In this document: in pieces, positions 8,490 through 16,717 of the stretch | How positions within the stretch are numbered: the first letter of the stretch is position 1 | How the letters are laid out: the number at the start of each line of letters is the position of its first letter | Assembly: GCA_934668375.1 (NCBI GenBank) | Contig: CAKUNF010000016.1 | Location: 1 to 32,477 of the forward strand | Direction of reading: 5' to 3' | Origin: an uncultured Parolsenella sp. | GTDB lineage: Bacteria > Actinomycetota > Coriobacteriia > Coriobacteriales > Atopobiaceae | Length of the DNA: 32,477 nt | Program-made: the position numbers and the translations under genes | The notes under the pieces: generated by a model | Database searches by the model: none | The model's input: only the letters and a program-made list of their open reading frames with translations | Told to the model about the DNA's origin: nothing

Positions 8490-9448
8490 TGTTCAAGCTC
8501 GCTGAAGATCGCAGCGCTACCGGCGCTGACCTGCGCAACGTGGTCATGGAGACCCTCCAGGACCTCATTGCCGAGAACGACAAGATCGTCATGCTCGAGG
8601 CTGACCTTGGCGGCGCTTCCAACTCCCTGAAGATCAAGGCCTCCAACCCTGATAACTTCATCGAGTGCGGCATCTCCGAGGCCAACATGATGGGCGTTGC
8701 CGCTGGCATGTCCTCCGAGGGCTACGTTCCGTTCGTCCACACGTTCGCTCCGTTCATCGCGCGTCGTGCGTTCGACCAGGTGTTCCTCTCTGGCGCCTAT
8801 GCGCACAACACCATCAACATGTACGGCTCCGACCCCGGCTTCTCCGTCGCTGCCAACGGTGGCACCCACACCTCCTTCGAGGACGTCGCCATCATGCGCA
8901 CGATTCCGCACGCTCGCGTCTTTGACGCCGCTGACGCCGTGCAGATGGCCTGGATCGTCAAGACCTGCGCTGGCCTGCCCGGCATCAACTACTTCCGTGG
9001 CGACCGCAAGGCCATCCGCAACGTCTACGCTGAGGGCTCCGAGTTCGAGCTCGGCAAGGGCAATGTCCTTCGCGAGGGCTCCGACGTGCTGATCATCTCC
9101 GCCGGCCGCCTCGTCTCCGACGCTCTCGACGCTGCCGAGAATCTCGAGAAGCAGGGCATCTCCGCCGAGGTCATCGACATGTTCTGCATCAAGCCGCTGG
9201 ACGAGGAGCTCATCCTCTCCGAGGCCAAGGGCAAGAAGGCCATCGTGACCTTCGAGAACCACGGCGTCATCGGTGGCCTGGGCGACGCCGTCGCGTCCGT
9301 CCTCGCCGAGAACGCCGTTGCCGTGCCCTTCAAGCGCCACGGCATCGTTGAGCAGTTCGGCCAGGTGGGCACCGCCGACTGGCTCCAGAAGGAGTTCAAG
9401 CTCACCGCTTCCGACCTCGAGGAGACCGTCAAGGGCCTTCTCGCCTAG
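8489..9448 (+). CDS. Transketolase, C-terminal (pyrimidine-binding and C-terminal domain) subunit
   Basis: Second half of the split transketolase, 319 residues. It contains the pyrimidine-binding domain with the conserved Glu in the ECGISEANMMGVAAGMS segment, which activates thiamine diphosphate, then a transketolase C-terminal domain (DVLIISAGRLVSDALDAAENL...AEVIDMFCIKPLDEELI). It forms an enzyme only together with the upstream subunit. Its start shares a base with that gene's stop, which favours equal synthesis of the two subunits. A strong terminator follows. Codon use is strongly biased to C- and G-ending codons, as expected of a highly expressed gene. Confidence 0.95.
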   Translation: MFKLAEDRSATGADLRNVVMETLQDLIAENDKIVMLEADLGGASNSLKIKASNPDNFIECGISEANMMGVAAGMSSEGYVPFVHTFAPFIARRAFDQVFLSGAYAHNTINMYGSDPGFSVAANGGTHTSFEDVAIMRTIPHARVFDAADAVQMAWIVKTCAGLPGINYFRGDRKAIRNVYAEGSEFELGKGNVLREGSDVLIISAGRLVSDALDAAENLEKQGISAEVIDMFCIKPLDEELILSEAKGKKAIVTFENHGVIGGLGDAVASVLAENAVAVPFKRHGIVEQFGQVGTADWLQKEFKLTASDLEETVKGLLA

Positions 9449-9471
9449 TCGAGGCGCACAAGCCGCATCAA

Positions 9472-9511
9472 AGAGGGAGTCGCGTCCATGGGCGCGGCTC
9501 CCTCTTGTTTT
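9472..9511 (+). terminator. Intrinsic terminator of the transketolase operon
   Basis: AGAGGGAG-T-CGCG (9472-9484) pairs with CGCG-G-CTCCCTCT (9493-9505), giving twelve Watson-Crick pairs and one G-T, then TGTTTTG. On the other strand no U-tract follows, so it serves mainly the transketolase genes. Confidence 0.88.
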
Positions 9512-9573
9512 GTGAGATGCCTGGGGTGGAAGGGTGCGTCGCGGCTTTGCTCGCCCGCGCATCAAGCCCGCCG

Positions 9574-10590
9574 TTATCTGGTGGATTCGAGCCACCTCGT
9601 GTGGCACGCGAGAATCTCCTGCCTGGGCTTGGTGTCCTCGTTCTCGAGCAGCTCGATGAGCATCTGGCAGGCCATCCTGCCCTCTTGGCGAACGGGCTCG
9701 ATGACCGTTGAGATGGAGGGCGTGGTGAGGTCGGTCCACTCCGCACAGTTGAGGCCAAGGATGCCGATTCGGTCTGGAATGAGGTGGCGAGAGGGCTCGA
9801 GGGCCTGGTACACGCGGCCAAGCGCCCACTGGTTCTGAACGAAAACGAGCGTGCGATGGGCGGGGGAGATGTTGTACTTGAAGCGCTCGCGAAGATCCGC
9901 GACGCTCGGGCTGGTGTGGTCGATGTCCACTTGCTCAAAAGAGATCCCGTTGGCAGACAGCGCGTCGGCGACGGCGCTCGCGCGCTCAAACCTGGTCCTG
10001 AACTGGCCGTTCGCCGACGCCGTGGGGACACCAACGGAGATGAACTGCTCGTACCCCATCTCCACGCACTTTTGGATGGCGGAGTAGATGCCGTCATAGA
10101 GGTTCGCCTTTATCCAGCTCGTGCTGAGGTCAAATGTGTCGCAGTCAAAGAACACGACCGGTCGTCCCGCGCGCTTGATGCGCTCGTGGACTGCCTTGAA
10201 GTTGGACGTGGGCTGGATGATGAAGCCGTCCACGCCGAGGGAGAGGAGCTTCTCGACGCAGCTCTGCTCGGTCTCGCGATCAAAGTTCGTCCCGCAGACG
10301 ACGGTCTGGTAGCCGGCCTCTCTCGCCACGCTCTCCACGCCGCTCTGGATCTGTCCGGCCCACAGGTTGGTGTTGTCGAGGATGATCTGCCCGATAACGT
10401 GAGTGGGCTTGCCGGAGAGTGCCTGCGCCTGCGCGTTGGGGACATAGCCGGTTTCCCTGATAGCCGCGGCGATGCGCTCCTGCGTTGGCTTGCCGAGCTT
10501 CTCGAGCTTGCCGTTGAGGAAGTAGGAGACGGATGCGGTCGAGGTTCCTGCGAGCTTTGCAACGTCGACGATGGTCACCCTGCTTGCCAT
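9574..10590 (-). CDS. LacI-family transcriptional regulator
   Basis: A 338-residue repressor-type regulator. The N-terminal helix-turn-helix reads VTIVDVAKLAGTSTASVSYFLNGK (residues about 4-28), followed by the hinge (GYVPNAQAQALSGKPTHVIG) and a periplasmic-binding-protein-like sugar-sensing domain to the end. The start at 10590 (MASRVTIVD) fits the family and has AGAGGGGA upstream; the longer in-frame version adds only an unconserved tail. It lies between transketolase (convergent) and transaldolase (divergent), so control of pentose phosphate genes by a sugar or sugar phosphate is the likely role, inferred from position. A CG-centred palindrome at 10686-10699 is a possible autoregulatory operator. 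No separate terminator was found for this strand. Confidence 0.93.
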   Translation of the reverse strand: MASRVTIVDVAKLAGTSTASVSYFLNGKLEKLGKPTQERIAAAIRETGYVPNAQAQALSGKPTHVIGQIILDNTNLWAGQIQSGVESVAREAGYQTVVCGTNFDRETEQSCVEKLLSLGVDGFIIQPTSNFKAVHERIKRAGRPVVFFDCDTFDLSTSWIKANLYDGIYSAIQKCVEMGYEQFISVGVPTASANGQFRTRFERASAVADALSANGISFEQVDIDHTSPSVADLRERFKYNISPAHRTLVFVQNQWALGRVYQALEPSRHLIPDRIGILGLNCAEWTDLTTPSISTVIEPVRQEGRMACQMLIELLENEDTKPRQEILACHTRWLESTR

Positions 10591-10685
10591 GCTGTCCCCT
10601 CTCGTGCGGCACCTGTCGTTCGCGGAAAAGTTCAAGTAATTCTTGACTTTGCCCGAACTCATCAAAGCAAGAGTATAGGCGAATG

Positions 10686-10699
10686 GTTAATCGCATAAC
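10686..10699. promoter_or_regulatory. Candidate LacI-type operator
   Basis: GTTAATCGCATAAC reads GTTAnnCGnnTAAC, a symmetrical site with a central CG step, the usual form of LacI/PurR-family operators. It lies about 95 bases upstream of the repressor start and about 190 upstream of transaldolase. Assignment to the neighbouring repressor is inference. Confidence 0.45.
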
Positions 10700-10700
10700 A

Positions 10701-10746
10701 AGTTAAATCTATATAGCCGTTTACCTCGCCACTTACAGATTTAACT
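10701..10746. repeat. Perfect 10-bp inverted repeat in divergent promoter region
   Basis: AGTTAAATCT (10701-10710) is the exact reverse complement of AGATTTAACT (10737-10746); the arms are separated by 26 bases. The centre-to-centre distance of 36 bp is close to three and a half helical turns. It may be a pair of half-sites or an RNA stem; either would be regulatory. Confidence 0.55.
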
Positions 10747-10885
10747 AGCAAATGATTAGAAATACGTGTACATTTATCTTGCGTTGGGGGAGCCCGCAAA
10801 TCGTACCCTGCGAGTTGGGGATTCCTGGTCACGCAACGATAAGGCATGCGTCACATGCTTGGCTACAACTGGGAGGGACAAGCGA

Positions 10886-11566
10886 ATGAAGTTCTTTATC
10901 GACACCGCCAACCTTGATGAGATCCGCGAGGCCGAGGCCTGGGGCATCCTTGCGGGCGTTACCACCAACCCGTCCCTGTACGCCAAGACGGGCGGCAAGC
11001 TCGCTGACTTCGAGAACCACATGGCCAAGATCTGCGAGATCTGCAAGGACATCCCCGTCTCTGCCGAGTCCACCGCCGAGACCACCGAGGACATGGTCGC
11101 CGAGGGCCGTCGCCTGGCCGCCATCGCCCCGAACATCGTCGTGAAGCTCCCGATCTGCGAGGCGTCGCTGCCCGCGTGCCACACGCTTGCCACCGAGGGC
11201 ATTCGCGTGAACATGACGCTCATCTTCTCCGCCCCGCAGGCGCTTCTCGCCGCCAGTGCCGGCGCTCGCTACATCTCGCCGTTCGTCGGTCGCTTCGAGG
11301 ATTGCGGCGAGGACGGCATCGAGCAGCTCGAGACCGTCGTGACCTGCGTCAAGAACTACGAGTACGGCTACTGGGAGCAGGAGGGCGGCCCGGAGATCAT
11401 CACCGCCTCCGTGCGCACCCCGCACCACGTGACGCAGGCGGCGCTCATGGGCGCCGACATCGCCACGGTGCCGTTTGCTGCGCTTAAGAAGTGCGTCCAC
11501 CACCCGCTCACCGACAAGGGCCTCGCGTCCTTCGCTGCCGACTGGCAGAAGGTTGTGAACGCCTAG
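10886..11566 (+). CDS. Transaldolase, small TalC/MipB-type (fructose-6-phosphate aldolase family)
   Basis: A 226-residue enzyme of the small transaldolase/fructose-6-phosphate aldolase family. It transfers a dihydroxyacetone unit between sugar phosphates through a Schiff base. MKFFIDTANLDEIREA at the N-terminus is diagnostic, and the Schiff-base lysine is expected in the NIVVKLP segment. NMTLIFSAPQALLAASAGARYISPFVGR is also conserved. The start at 10886 is preceded by GGGAGGGA and gives the family's usual N-terminus; the 40-codon upstream extension is not conserved in type and is dropped. Together with the split transketolase it completes the non-oxidative pentose phosphate branch. Transaldolase or F6P aldolase activity cannot be told apart with certainty by eye. 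Confidence 0.93.
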   Translation: MKFFIDTANLDEIREAEAWGILAGVTTNPSLYAKTGGKLADFENHMAKICEICKDIPVSAESTAETTEDMVAEGRRLAAIAPNIVVKLPICEASLPACHTLATEGIRVNMTLIFSAPQALLAASAGARYISPFVGRFEDCGEDGIEQLETVVTCVKNYEYGYWEQEGGPEIITASVRTPHHVTQAALMGADIATVPFAALKKCVHHPLTDKGLASFAADWQKVVNA

Positions 11567-11588
11567 GATTTCCTGGGAGTTGACCCGA

Positions 11589-11618
11589 GGCGTCGGCCCT
11601 ATGGGCCGGCGCCTTTTC
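11589..11618 (+). terminator. Intrinsic terminator after transaldolase
   Basis: GGCGTCGGCCC (11589-11599) pairs with GGGCCGGCGCC (11603-11613), one T-G pair, over a TAT loop, then TTTTCT. A clear factor-independent terminator. Confidence 0.9.
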
Positions 11619-11716
11619 TGTGCGCAGGGGAGATTCGCACGTCTGCCTCTCGGGTGCTATGAGGCGTGAGCCCTCCTTTGAGCCATATGTGGCCTGTGTG
11701 GCGTCTGTCTCGCATT

Positions 11717-11725
11717 TGCTATGAT
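11717..11725 (+). promoter_or_regulatory. Candidate extended -10 promoter for the ftsEX-rnr-smpB unit
   Basis: TGCTATGAT fits an extended -10 element (TGn plus TATGAT), about 46 bases ahead of the ftsE start, in a gap that follows a terminator. The -35 at the right spacing (TGTGGC, 11697-11702) is poor, which is usual for extended -10 promoters. Confidence 0.5.
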
Positions 11726-11770
11726 TGGGCGCGTGTCAACCTTCCTATCGCGCGAAAAAAGGAGCAATAA

Positions 11771-12844
11771 GTGGCCAACCACTTCCGCAGCAGCGAGGGA
11801 CAGGACGGCATGGCTCCGGTGCAGCAGCCCGAGACCACCATGCCGGTCGAACCGCAGGCGGTGACCGTCGACGTCGTCGACGCAGCGCAGCCCGCCCCTC
11901 TTCACGAGGCCCCGGCCCAGCCGGCGCCCCAGCCTGCCCAGGCACAGCCCGTCTCGGCAGCGAGGGTACCCTCTCTCGACATTCCCGTCATGAATCAGGC
12001 GCCCATGGCGCAGCCCGATGCGACCCCGCGTCCGGCAGAGCCGTCTGATGGCTTTGACCCAACGAACGAGGCCGGCTTCACCACGGCGTTTGCCCCCATC
12101 ACCGCCGAGGCCGACACGAAGTCGGTCAATGCCGGCGGCACGCCTGTCATCTCGTTCCAAGACGTGTCGATGGTCTATCCCGCCCAGCCCAACAAGCCTG
12201 CGCTTCAGGGCGTCAACGTTGACGTCTATGCCGGCGAGTTCGTCTTCCTCGTGGGGCACTCCGGCTCGGGCAAGTCGACCTTCCTCAAGCTCATCACCCG
12301 CGAGCTCAAGCCCTCACACGGCCGCGTCATGGTCGCCGGGCAGGACCTCACGAACATGCGCAACTGGAAGGTCCCGTACCTGCGTCGCCAGATCGGCTGC
12401 GTGTTCCAGGACTTCAAGCTCCTGCCGGACAAGACGATCTTTGACAACGTCGCCTTTGCCCTTGAGTGCATCGGCAAGCCGCGCTCCGTCGTTCGCGCCC
12501 AGGTGCCCGAGGTGCTTCGCCTCGTTGGCCTTGGCGAGAAGATGGACGTCTACCCAGACCAGCTCTCCGGCGGCGAGCAGCAGCGCGTCTCCGTTGCCCG
12601 TGCCATGGTCAACCGCCCGCCGCTGCTCGTCTGCGACGAGCCCACGGGCAACCTGGACCCGGCGATCTCGCTCGGCATCATGAAGCTGCTCGAGCGAATC
12701 AACCGCACGGGCACGACCGTCCTCATGGCCACGCACGACCGTGAGATGGTCGATTCCATGCGCAAGCGCGTCATCGCGCTAGAGGCCGGTCACGTTGTCC
12801 GAGACGAGGAGAGGGGAGGCTACGGCTACTATGGCTCCTTCTAA
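11771..12844 (+). CDS. ftsE: Cell division ATP-binding protein FtsE with long N-terminal extension
   Basis: FtsE is the ATPase of the FtsEX complex, which transmits force to peptidoglycan hydrolases at the division site. The ABC domain starts near residue 126 ([12 protein letters not shown]). It has Walker [10 protein letters not shown] (162-170), signature LSGGEQQR (265-272), Walker [14 protein letters not shown] and the switch His in MATHDREM. Usual FtsE is about 220-230 residues; this one is 357, because about 125 residues rich in Pro, Gln and Ala precede the domain and look disordered. The GTG start at 11771 is supported by AAAAAAGGAG eight bases upstream and by lack of any good site nearer the ABC domain. 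The end overlaps ftsX by 14 bases. Confidence 0.94.
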   Translation: MANHFRSSEGQDGMAPVQQPETTMPVEPQAVTVDVVDAAQPAPLHEAPAQPAPQPAQAQPVSAARVPSLDIPVMNQAPMAQPDATPRPAEPSDGFDPTNEAGFTTAFAPITAEADTKSVNAGGTPVISFQDVSMVYPAQPNKPALQGVNVDVYAGEFVFLVGHSGSGKSTFLKLITRELKPSHGRVMVAGQDLTNMRNWKVPYLRRQIGCVFQDFKLLPDKTIFDNVAFALECIGKPRSVVRAQVPEVLRLVGLGEKMDVYPDQLSGGEQQRVSVARAMVNRPPLLVCDEPTGNLDPAISLGIMKLLERINRTGTTVLMATHDREMVDSMRKRVIALEAGHVVRDEERGGYGYYGSF

Positions 12845-13778
12845 CTTTGGCTATTCGCTCCGCGAGGCGGGTCATCACTTCGTGCGCAACGGCTCTTCGA
12901 CGTTCGGCGCCGTCATCACGATCTTCCTCTCGCTGTTCATCATCGGCCTGTTCGCGATGGGCTCCGTGCTGCTCGATGGCATGGTTGGCACCGTCGAGGA
13001 CCAGGTGACGATCCAGGCGTTCCTGTCCGACGACGCGTCCGAGGATGCCGTCGACGCCCTCCAGTCCAAGATCGCCGGCTGGAGCGAGGTCGAGTCCGTC
13101 TCGTACAAGAGCAAGGACGAGGCCCTGGCCGAGTACCGCGAGACCATGACGCAGCGCAACGCCTCAGATGCCGTTGCCGCGCTTGACGACCGCAACCCGA
13201 TTCCGGCCTCCATCGTCATCAAGCTGCACGACCCGCAGGACGTCGAGGGCGTGGCCAAGCGTCTGGGCGCCGACTCCGACTTTGCCGCCGTTGCCGACGT
13301 CACGACCTCCGAGGACGGGACCACGTCTGACCCGGCCGACCAGGTCCAGTATGGTCAGGGAACCGTCGAGCGCCTGTTCACGGTCACGAACTGGATCCGT
13401 GTCATCACGCTCGTGCTCGTTGCGCTGCTCACGTTCGTTGCGTTCGTGTTCATCAACAACACGATTCGCCTCTCCATCTCCGCGCGTCGCCGCGAGATTG
13501 CGATTCAGCGCCTCGTGGGCGCGTCCAACGGCTTCATCCGCGGGCCGTTCATCATGGAGGGCGTGCTCCAGGCGCTCATCGGCTCGATCTTCTCCATTGG
13601 CGCGCTTGAGGCCATCCGTCGCTTTGGCCTGCCCATGCTCGCCGAGCGCATCACGTTCCTGAACTTCACCATCTCGGCCCACGCGACGCTCTCCACCTAT
13701 GGCCTGCTCGTCGCCATGGGCCTCGTCATCGGCCTGTTTGGTTCTGCCATCGCCATGAGGCGCTACCTCAAGGTCTAG
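12831..13778 (+). CDS. ftsX: Cell division membrane protein FtsX
   Basis: FtsX is the membrane partner of FtsE. The 315-residue protein shows four membrane segments: about 24-48, 187-213, 245-265 and 288-312. A large extracellular loop (about 50-185) sits between the first two and normally recruits a peptidoglycan hydrolase. The cytoplasmic SISARRREIAIQRLVGAS segment after the second membrane helix is the typical coupling region. The ATG at 12831, overlapping ftsE, is preferred over a TTG at 12795; AGGGGAGG lies upstream. No hydrolase gene follows directly: the next gene is rnr. Confidence 0.93.
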   Translation: MAPSNFGYSLREAGHHFVRNGSSTFGAVITIFLSLFIIGLFAMGSVLLDGMVGTVEDQVTIQAFLSDDASEDAVDALQSKIAGWSEVESVSYKSKDEALAEYRETMTQRNASDAVAALDDRNPIPASIVIKLHDPQDVEGVAKRLGADSDFAAVADVTTSEDGTTSDPADQVQYGQGTVERLFTVTNWIRVITLVLVALLTFVAFVFINNTIRLSISARRREIAIQRLVGASNGFIRGPFIMEGVLQALIGSIFSIGALEAIRRFGLPMLAERITFLNFTISAHATLSTYGLLVAMGLVIGLFGSAIAMRRYLKV

Positions 13779-13784
13779 GAGCAT

Positions 13785-15857
13785 ATGGCACGTAAGCGTC
13801 ACAAGACATCAAGTTACCGTCATGCCGGTCCCACGAGGGGCCGGCATGCGGCGTATATCGGCACGCTGCACGTCGCGCGCCCCGGGTCTGCCACGGTCGA
13901 GACGCCCGAGGGGACGTTTCTCGTGGCTCGCGGCGGGCTTCGCGAGGGCATGGACGGGGACGAGGCGACCGTCGTGCTCGTCCACCGCGGTCCGGGTGAG
14001 CCCCAGGCCGTGGTGCAGGGCGTGCTGAGGCGCGCCTGCGAGCGCTTCGTGGGGACGTTCGAGGTCGCGGGGCCGCTTGGTGCCGTCGTGGCGCTCGACG
14101 AACGCATCAGGCGCGACTTCTTCGTGCTTCCAGACGACAAGAGCGCCGAGCGCCTGGGCGTGGCCGAGGGCGACGTAGTCGAGGCGCGCATCCTCACGTA
14201 CCCTTCGCGTCACGAGGCCGGTGTGGTCACGGTCGAGCGCAGGATTGGTCGTCCCGAGGGCCTCGACCTGCCCATCGAGAAGATCATTGCGAGCAACGGG
14301 CTGGCCGTCCACTTTGGCGAGTCGGCGCTTGCGCAAGCGAGTGGCATCTCCGTTGACGTAGCGAGCGTCCTTGCCTCGCAGCCGCACCGCCGTGACCTCC
14401 GCGACACGCTCTGCGTGACGGTCGATCCCGCCACGGCTCGCGACTTTGATGACGCCGTCTCGTGCGAGCCGCTCCCCGACGGCGGCTGGCGCCTGGGCGT
14501 TCACATCGCGGACGTCTCCCACTACGTGCGTCCTGAGACGCCTGTCGACCTCGAGGCGAGGGCAAGGACGTGCTCTGCCTACCTCGTCGATCGCGTGATC
14601 CCGATGCTTCCCGAACGACTCTGCAATGACGCGTGCTCGCTCGTCCCGGGTCAGGGCCGCCTGGCCGTGAGCGTGTTTTGCGAGCTTGATTCTGGCGGCG
14701 AGGTCGTGCGCTCCGAGGCGTGCTGCTCGGCCATCTGCTCAAAGGCGCGTCTGAGCTACGACGAGGTGGACGCGATGCTCGAGGGAGGCGACCCCGAGGA
14801 GCTGCCGTGCGTTGACGGGGCGAACCCGTCTCTTGTGGCCGATGCCCTGCGTCGGCTTGATGCCCTCGCGCGCGTGCGTCGCGAGGTGAGGCGAGCCAGG
14901 GGCTCGGTTGACTTCGAGACGGCCGAGGCCAAGGTTGATCTTGACGAGGGCGGCGCCCCTGTGGGCGTCTCGGTGAGGCGCCGAACTCGGGCGACGTCGC
15001 TCGTCGAGGAGGCCATGCTTGTGGCGAACGAGGCCGTGGCGGGCATGCTCGCTGGCCGCGAGGACACGCTCCCGGCGGCCTTCCGCGTCCATGAGCGGCC
15101 GGCCCCTGACTCCATGGGCGCGGCGCTTCTCGCGCTGCGCGAACTTGACGTGCTCGCGCCAGGGGAGGCAGACCGTCTGCGCGTGGCGGATCCCTTTGCC
15201 ATCCAGGACGTCATCGAGCGCGCGCATGGCACATCGGCGGAGGTGCCGGTGAACTCGCTGTTGCTCAGGGCGCAGAAGCGCGCCGTTTACCTGCCGAGAA
15301 ACGAGGGGCACTATGCCCTCGGCGCCCCGGCGTACTGTCACTTCACGTCTCCTATCCGTCGCTACCCAGACATCACCGTGCACCGCGCGCTCAAGGTTCT
15401 TGTCGGCATGGGCACAGACGCCGGAATGGATGCCAAGACGCGCAAGCGGGAGCTCGCGGCCCTGCCGCAGCTGTGTCGCACCTGCTCGGAACGCGAGCGC
15501 GCCGCGGATGCCGCCGCCCGCGAGAGCCAGCAGGTGAAGATGGCCGAGCTCTACGCGGCTCGCGTGGGCGAGAGCTTCTCGGGCGTCGTGGTGGGCGTCG
15601 AGCGCTACGGGCTGTTCGTCCGCCTCGACGAGACCTGCGCCGAGGGGCTGCTTCCCACAAGGGCGCTCGGAGACGAGTGGTTTGCCCACGATGAGGGTAC
15701 GATGTGTCTCACCGGCGAGTCCACGGGCAGAACCTGGAGGCTGGGCCAGCGAGTGGCCGTGACCATTGCCGGATGCAAGCCCGAGAAGGGCCAGATAGAC
15801 TTCACGCTTGCGCGTGGCACGCGTTCAGGCCGTGCCACCCGAAAGGACGAGAGATGA
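13785..15857 (+). CDS. rnr: Ribonuclease R (RNB-family 3'-5' exoribonuclease)
   Basis: RNase R degrades structured RNA from the 3' end and, with SmpB-tmRNA, clears non-stop messages. The 690-residue protein has a cold-shock-like N-terminal part, then the RNB catalytic domain. ARDFDDAVS (218-226) carries the metal-binding aspartates, and GVHIADVSHYVRP and the HFTSPIRRYPDITVHRAL segment are typical. A C-terminal S1 domain (VGESFSGVVVGVERYGLFVRL) and a short basic tail follow. The ATG at 13785 follows GGAG and lies 6 bases after ftsX. The stop TGA is shared with the next gene's start in ATGA. The order rnr-smpB-ssrA is common in Gram-positives and supports the call. Confidence 0.95.
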   Translation: MARKRHKTSSYRHAGPTRGRHAAYIGTLHVARPGSATVETPEGTFLVARGGLREGMDGDEATVVLVHRGPGEPQAVVQGVLRRACERFVGTFEVAGPLGAVVALDERIRRDFFVLPDDKSAERLGVAEGDVVEARILTYPSRHEAGVVTVERRIGRPEGLDLPIEKIIASNGLAVHFGESALAQASGISVDVASVLASQPHRRDLRDTLCVTVDPATARDFDDAVSCEPLPDGGWRLGVHIADVSHYVRPETPVDLEARARTCSAYLVDRVIPMLPERLCNDACSLVPGQGRLAVSVFCELDSGGEVVRSEACCSAICSKARLSYDEVDAMLEGGDPEELPCVDGANPSLVADALRRLDALARVRREVRRARGSVDFETAEAKVDLDEGGAPVGVSVRRRTRATSLVEEAMLVANEAVAGMLAGREDTLPAAFRVHERPAPDSMGAALLALRELDVLAPGEADRLRVADPFAIQDVIERAHGTSAEVPVNSLLLRAQKRAVYLPRNEGHYALGAPAYCHFTSPIRRYPDITVHRALKVLVGMGTDAGMDAKTRKRELAALPQLCRTCSERERAADAAARESQQVKMAELYAARVGESFSGVVVGVERYGLFVRLDETCAEGLLPTRALGDEWFAHDEGTMCLTGESTGRTWRLGQRVAVTIAGCKPEKGQIDFTLARGTRSGRATRKDER

Positions 15858-16717
15858 ACGAGCGCACGAACATGACCGACGAGCTCGATGCCGCCGAGGG
15901 GCTCATTGCCGGCGGCCAGGCGGACCTTGCCGTCGAGCTTCTCGAACGCCTTGCGGCGGATGCCGAGGAGTACGTTGACCGCAACTGCCCCACTACCGAC
16001 GAGGTCCAGTGGTTCAGCTTTCCCACCATCTTCGAGCGCCTGTGCTATCGACGCGTGGAGAAGGACCCGCGCGAGCTTCGCGACGTGGGCGAGCCGCTTG
16101 ACCGCCTCTATGCCGACCTTGCGTTTGCCCTGGTGAACGAGGGGGACTACGCGGCGGCCACCGAGGCGCTCAGGCAGGCGGTCCGCTGGAACCCGATGGG
16201 GTGCGGCTATCGCCTTGACCTCGCCGAGCTCTACCGCACGAACGGCGACGTGGACGAGTACCTTGCGCTCACGTTCTCTGTGTTCGAGCGCGCGAGCGAC
16301 GTGCGCCATCTCGTGCGCGCGTTCTGCAACTTCGCCCGTCACTTCATGGACACGGGCGCGGACTCCGTGGCCGCGGCCGCGCTTCGCTGCGCGCGGAGGC
16401 TCGACTGGTCCGATGCCGTGCTCGAGGACCTTCTCGGGCGCGTGAAGGGCACGCCGGCGGACCCGGACTCCCTCTCCGACGAGCAGGCGGGCTCGGTCCT
16501 GGCCGAGAACGGTCTGCCCGAAGGTGCGAACGCCGAGGTGGCCCTGTGCATGCTCATGTGCGCGACCGACTCTGCCGCCGATGGAGACCGCACGCTTGCG
16601 ACGGCGCTCACCGTGAGGGCACGTGACCTCGTGGGCGCCCCTGCCGTGAAGGCGCTGCTCGAGCTCATCCGCAGCACGGATGCTGAGGACGGGGGCAGCG
16701 ACCATGCCGATGCCTAA
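15854..16717 (+). CDS. TPR-like repeat protein of unknown function
   Basis: A 287-residue soluble acidic protein with no signal peptide or membrane segment. Helical pairs with TPR character are visible, notably LYADLAFALVNEGDYAAATEALRQAVRWNP followed by RLDLAELYRTNGDVDEYLAL (roughly 88-140). The first 30 residues (AEGLIAGGQADLAVELLERLAADAEEYV) look like another repeat. It overlaps rnr by four bases (ATGA) and smpB by 14, so it is locked into the rnr-smpB unit and may act in RNA quality control or as a scaffold; that is inference from position. I do not recognise a named family. Confidence 0.8.
   Translation: MNERTNMTDELDAAEGLIAGGQADLAVELLERLAADAEEYVDRNCPTTDEVQWFSFPTIFERLCYRRVEKDPRELRDVGEPLDRLYADLAFALVNEGDYAAATEALRQAVRWNPMGCGYRLDLAELYRTNGDVDEYLALTFSVFERASDVRHLVRAFCNFARHFMDTGADSVAAAALRCARRLDWSDAVLEDLLGRVKGTPADPDSLSDEQAGSVLAENGLPEGANAEVALCMLMCATDSAADGDRTLATALTVRARDLVGAPAVKALLELIRSTDAEDGGSDHADA

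Larger units (their letters stand above)
10591..10885. promoter_or_regulatory. Divergent control region between lacI-type gene and transaldolase
   Basis: This region of about 295 bases is AT-rich in its middle (10640-10780) and contains no gene. It must hold the promoters of both divergent genes. A weak -35/-10 candidate for transaldolase is TTGGGG (10815-10820) and GATAAG (10838-10843), spaced 17. The operator-like palindromes are listed separately. The transaldolase ribosome binding site GGGAGGGA lies at about 10871-10878. Confidence 0.5.

Noticed and set aside
8480..8495. Transketolase split as a frameshift or sequencing error
   Set aside because: The TAATG junction, separate domain ends and known two-gene transketolases make two real genes more likely.
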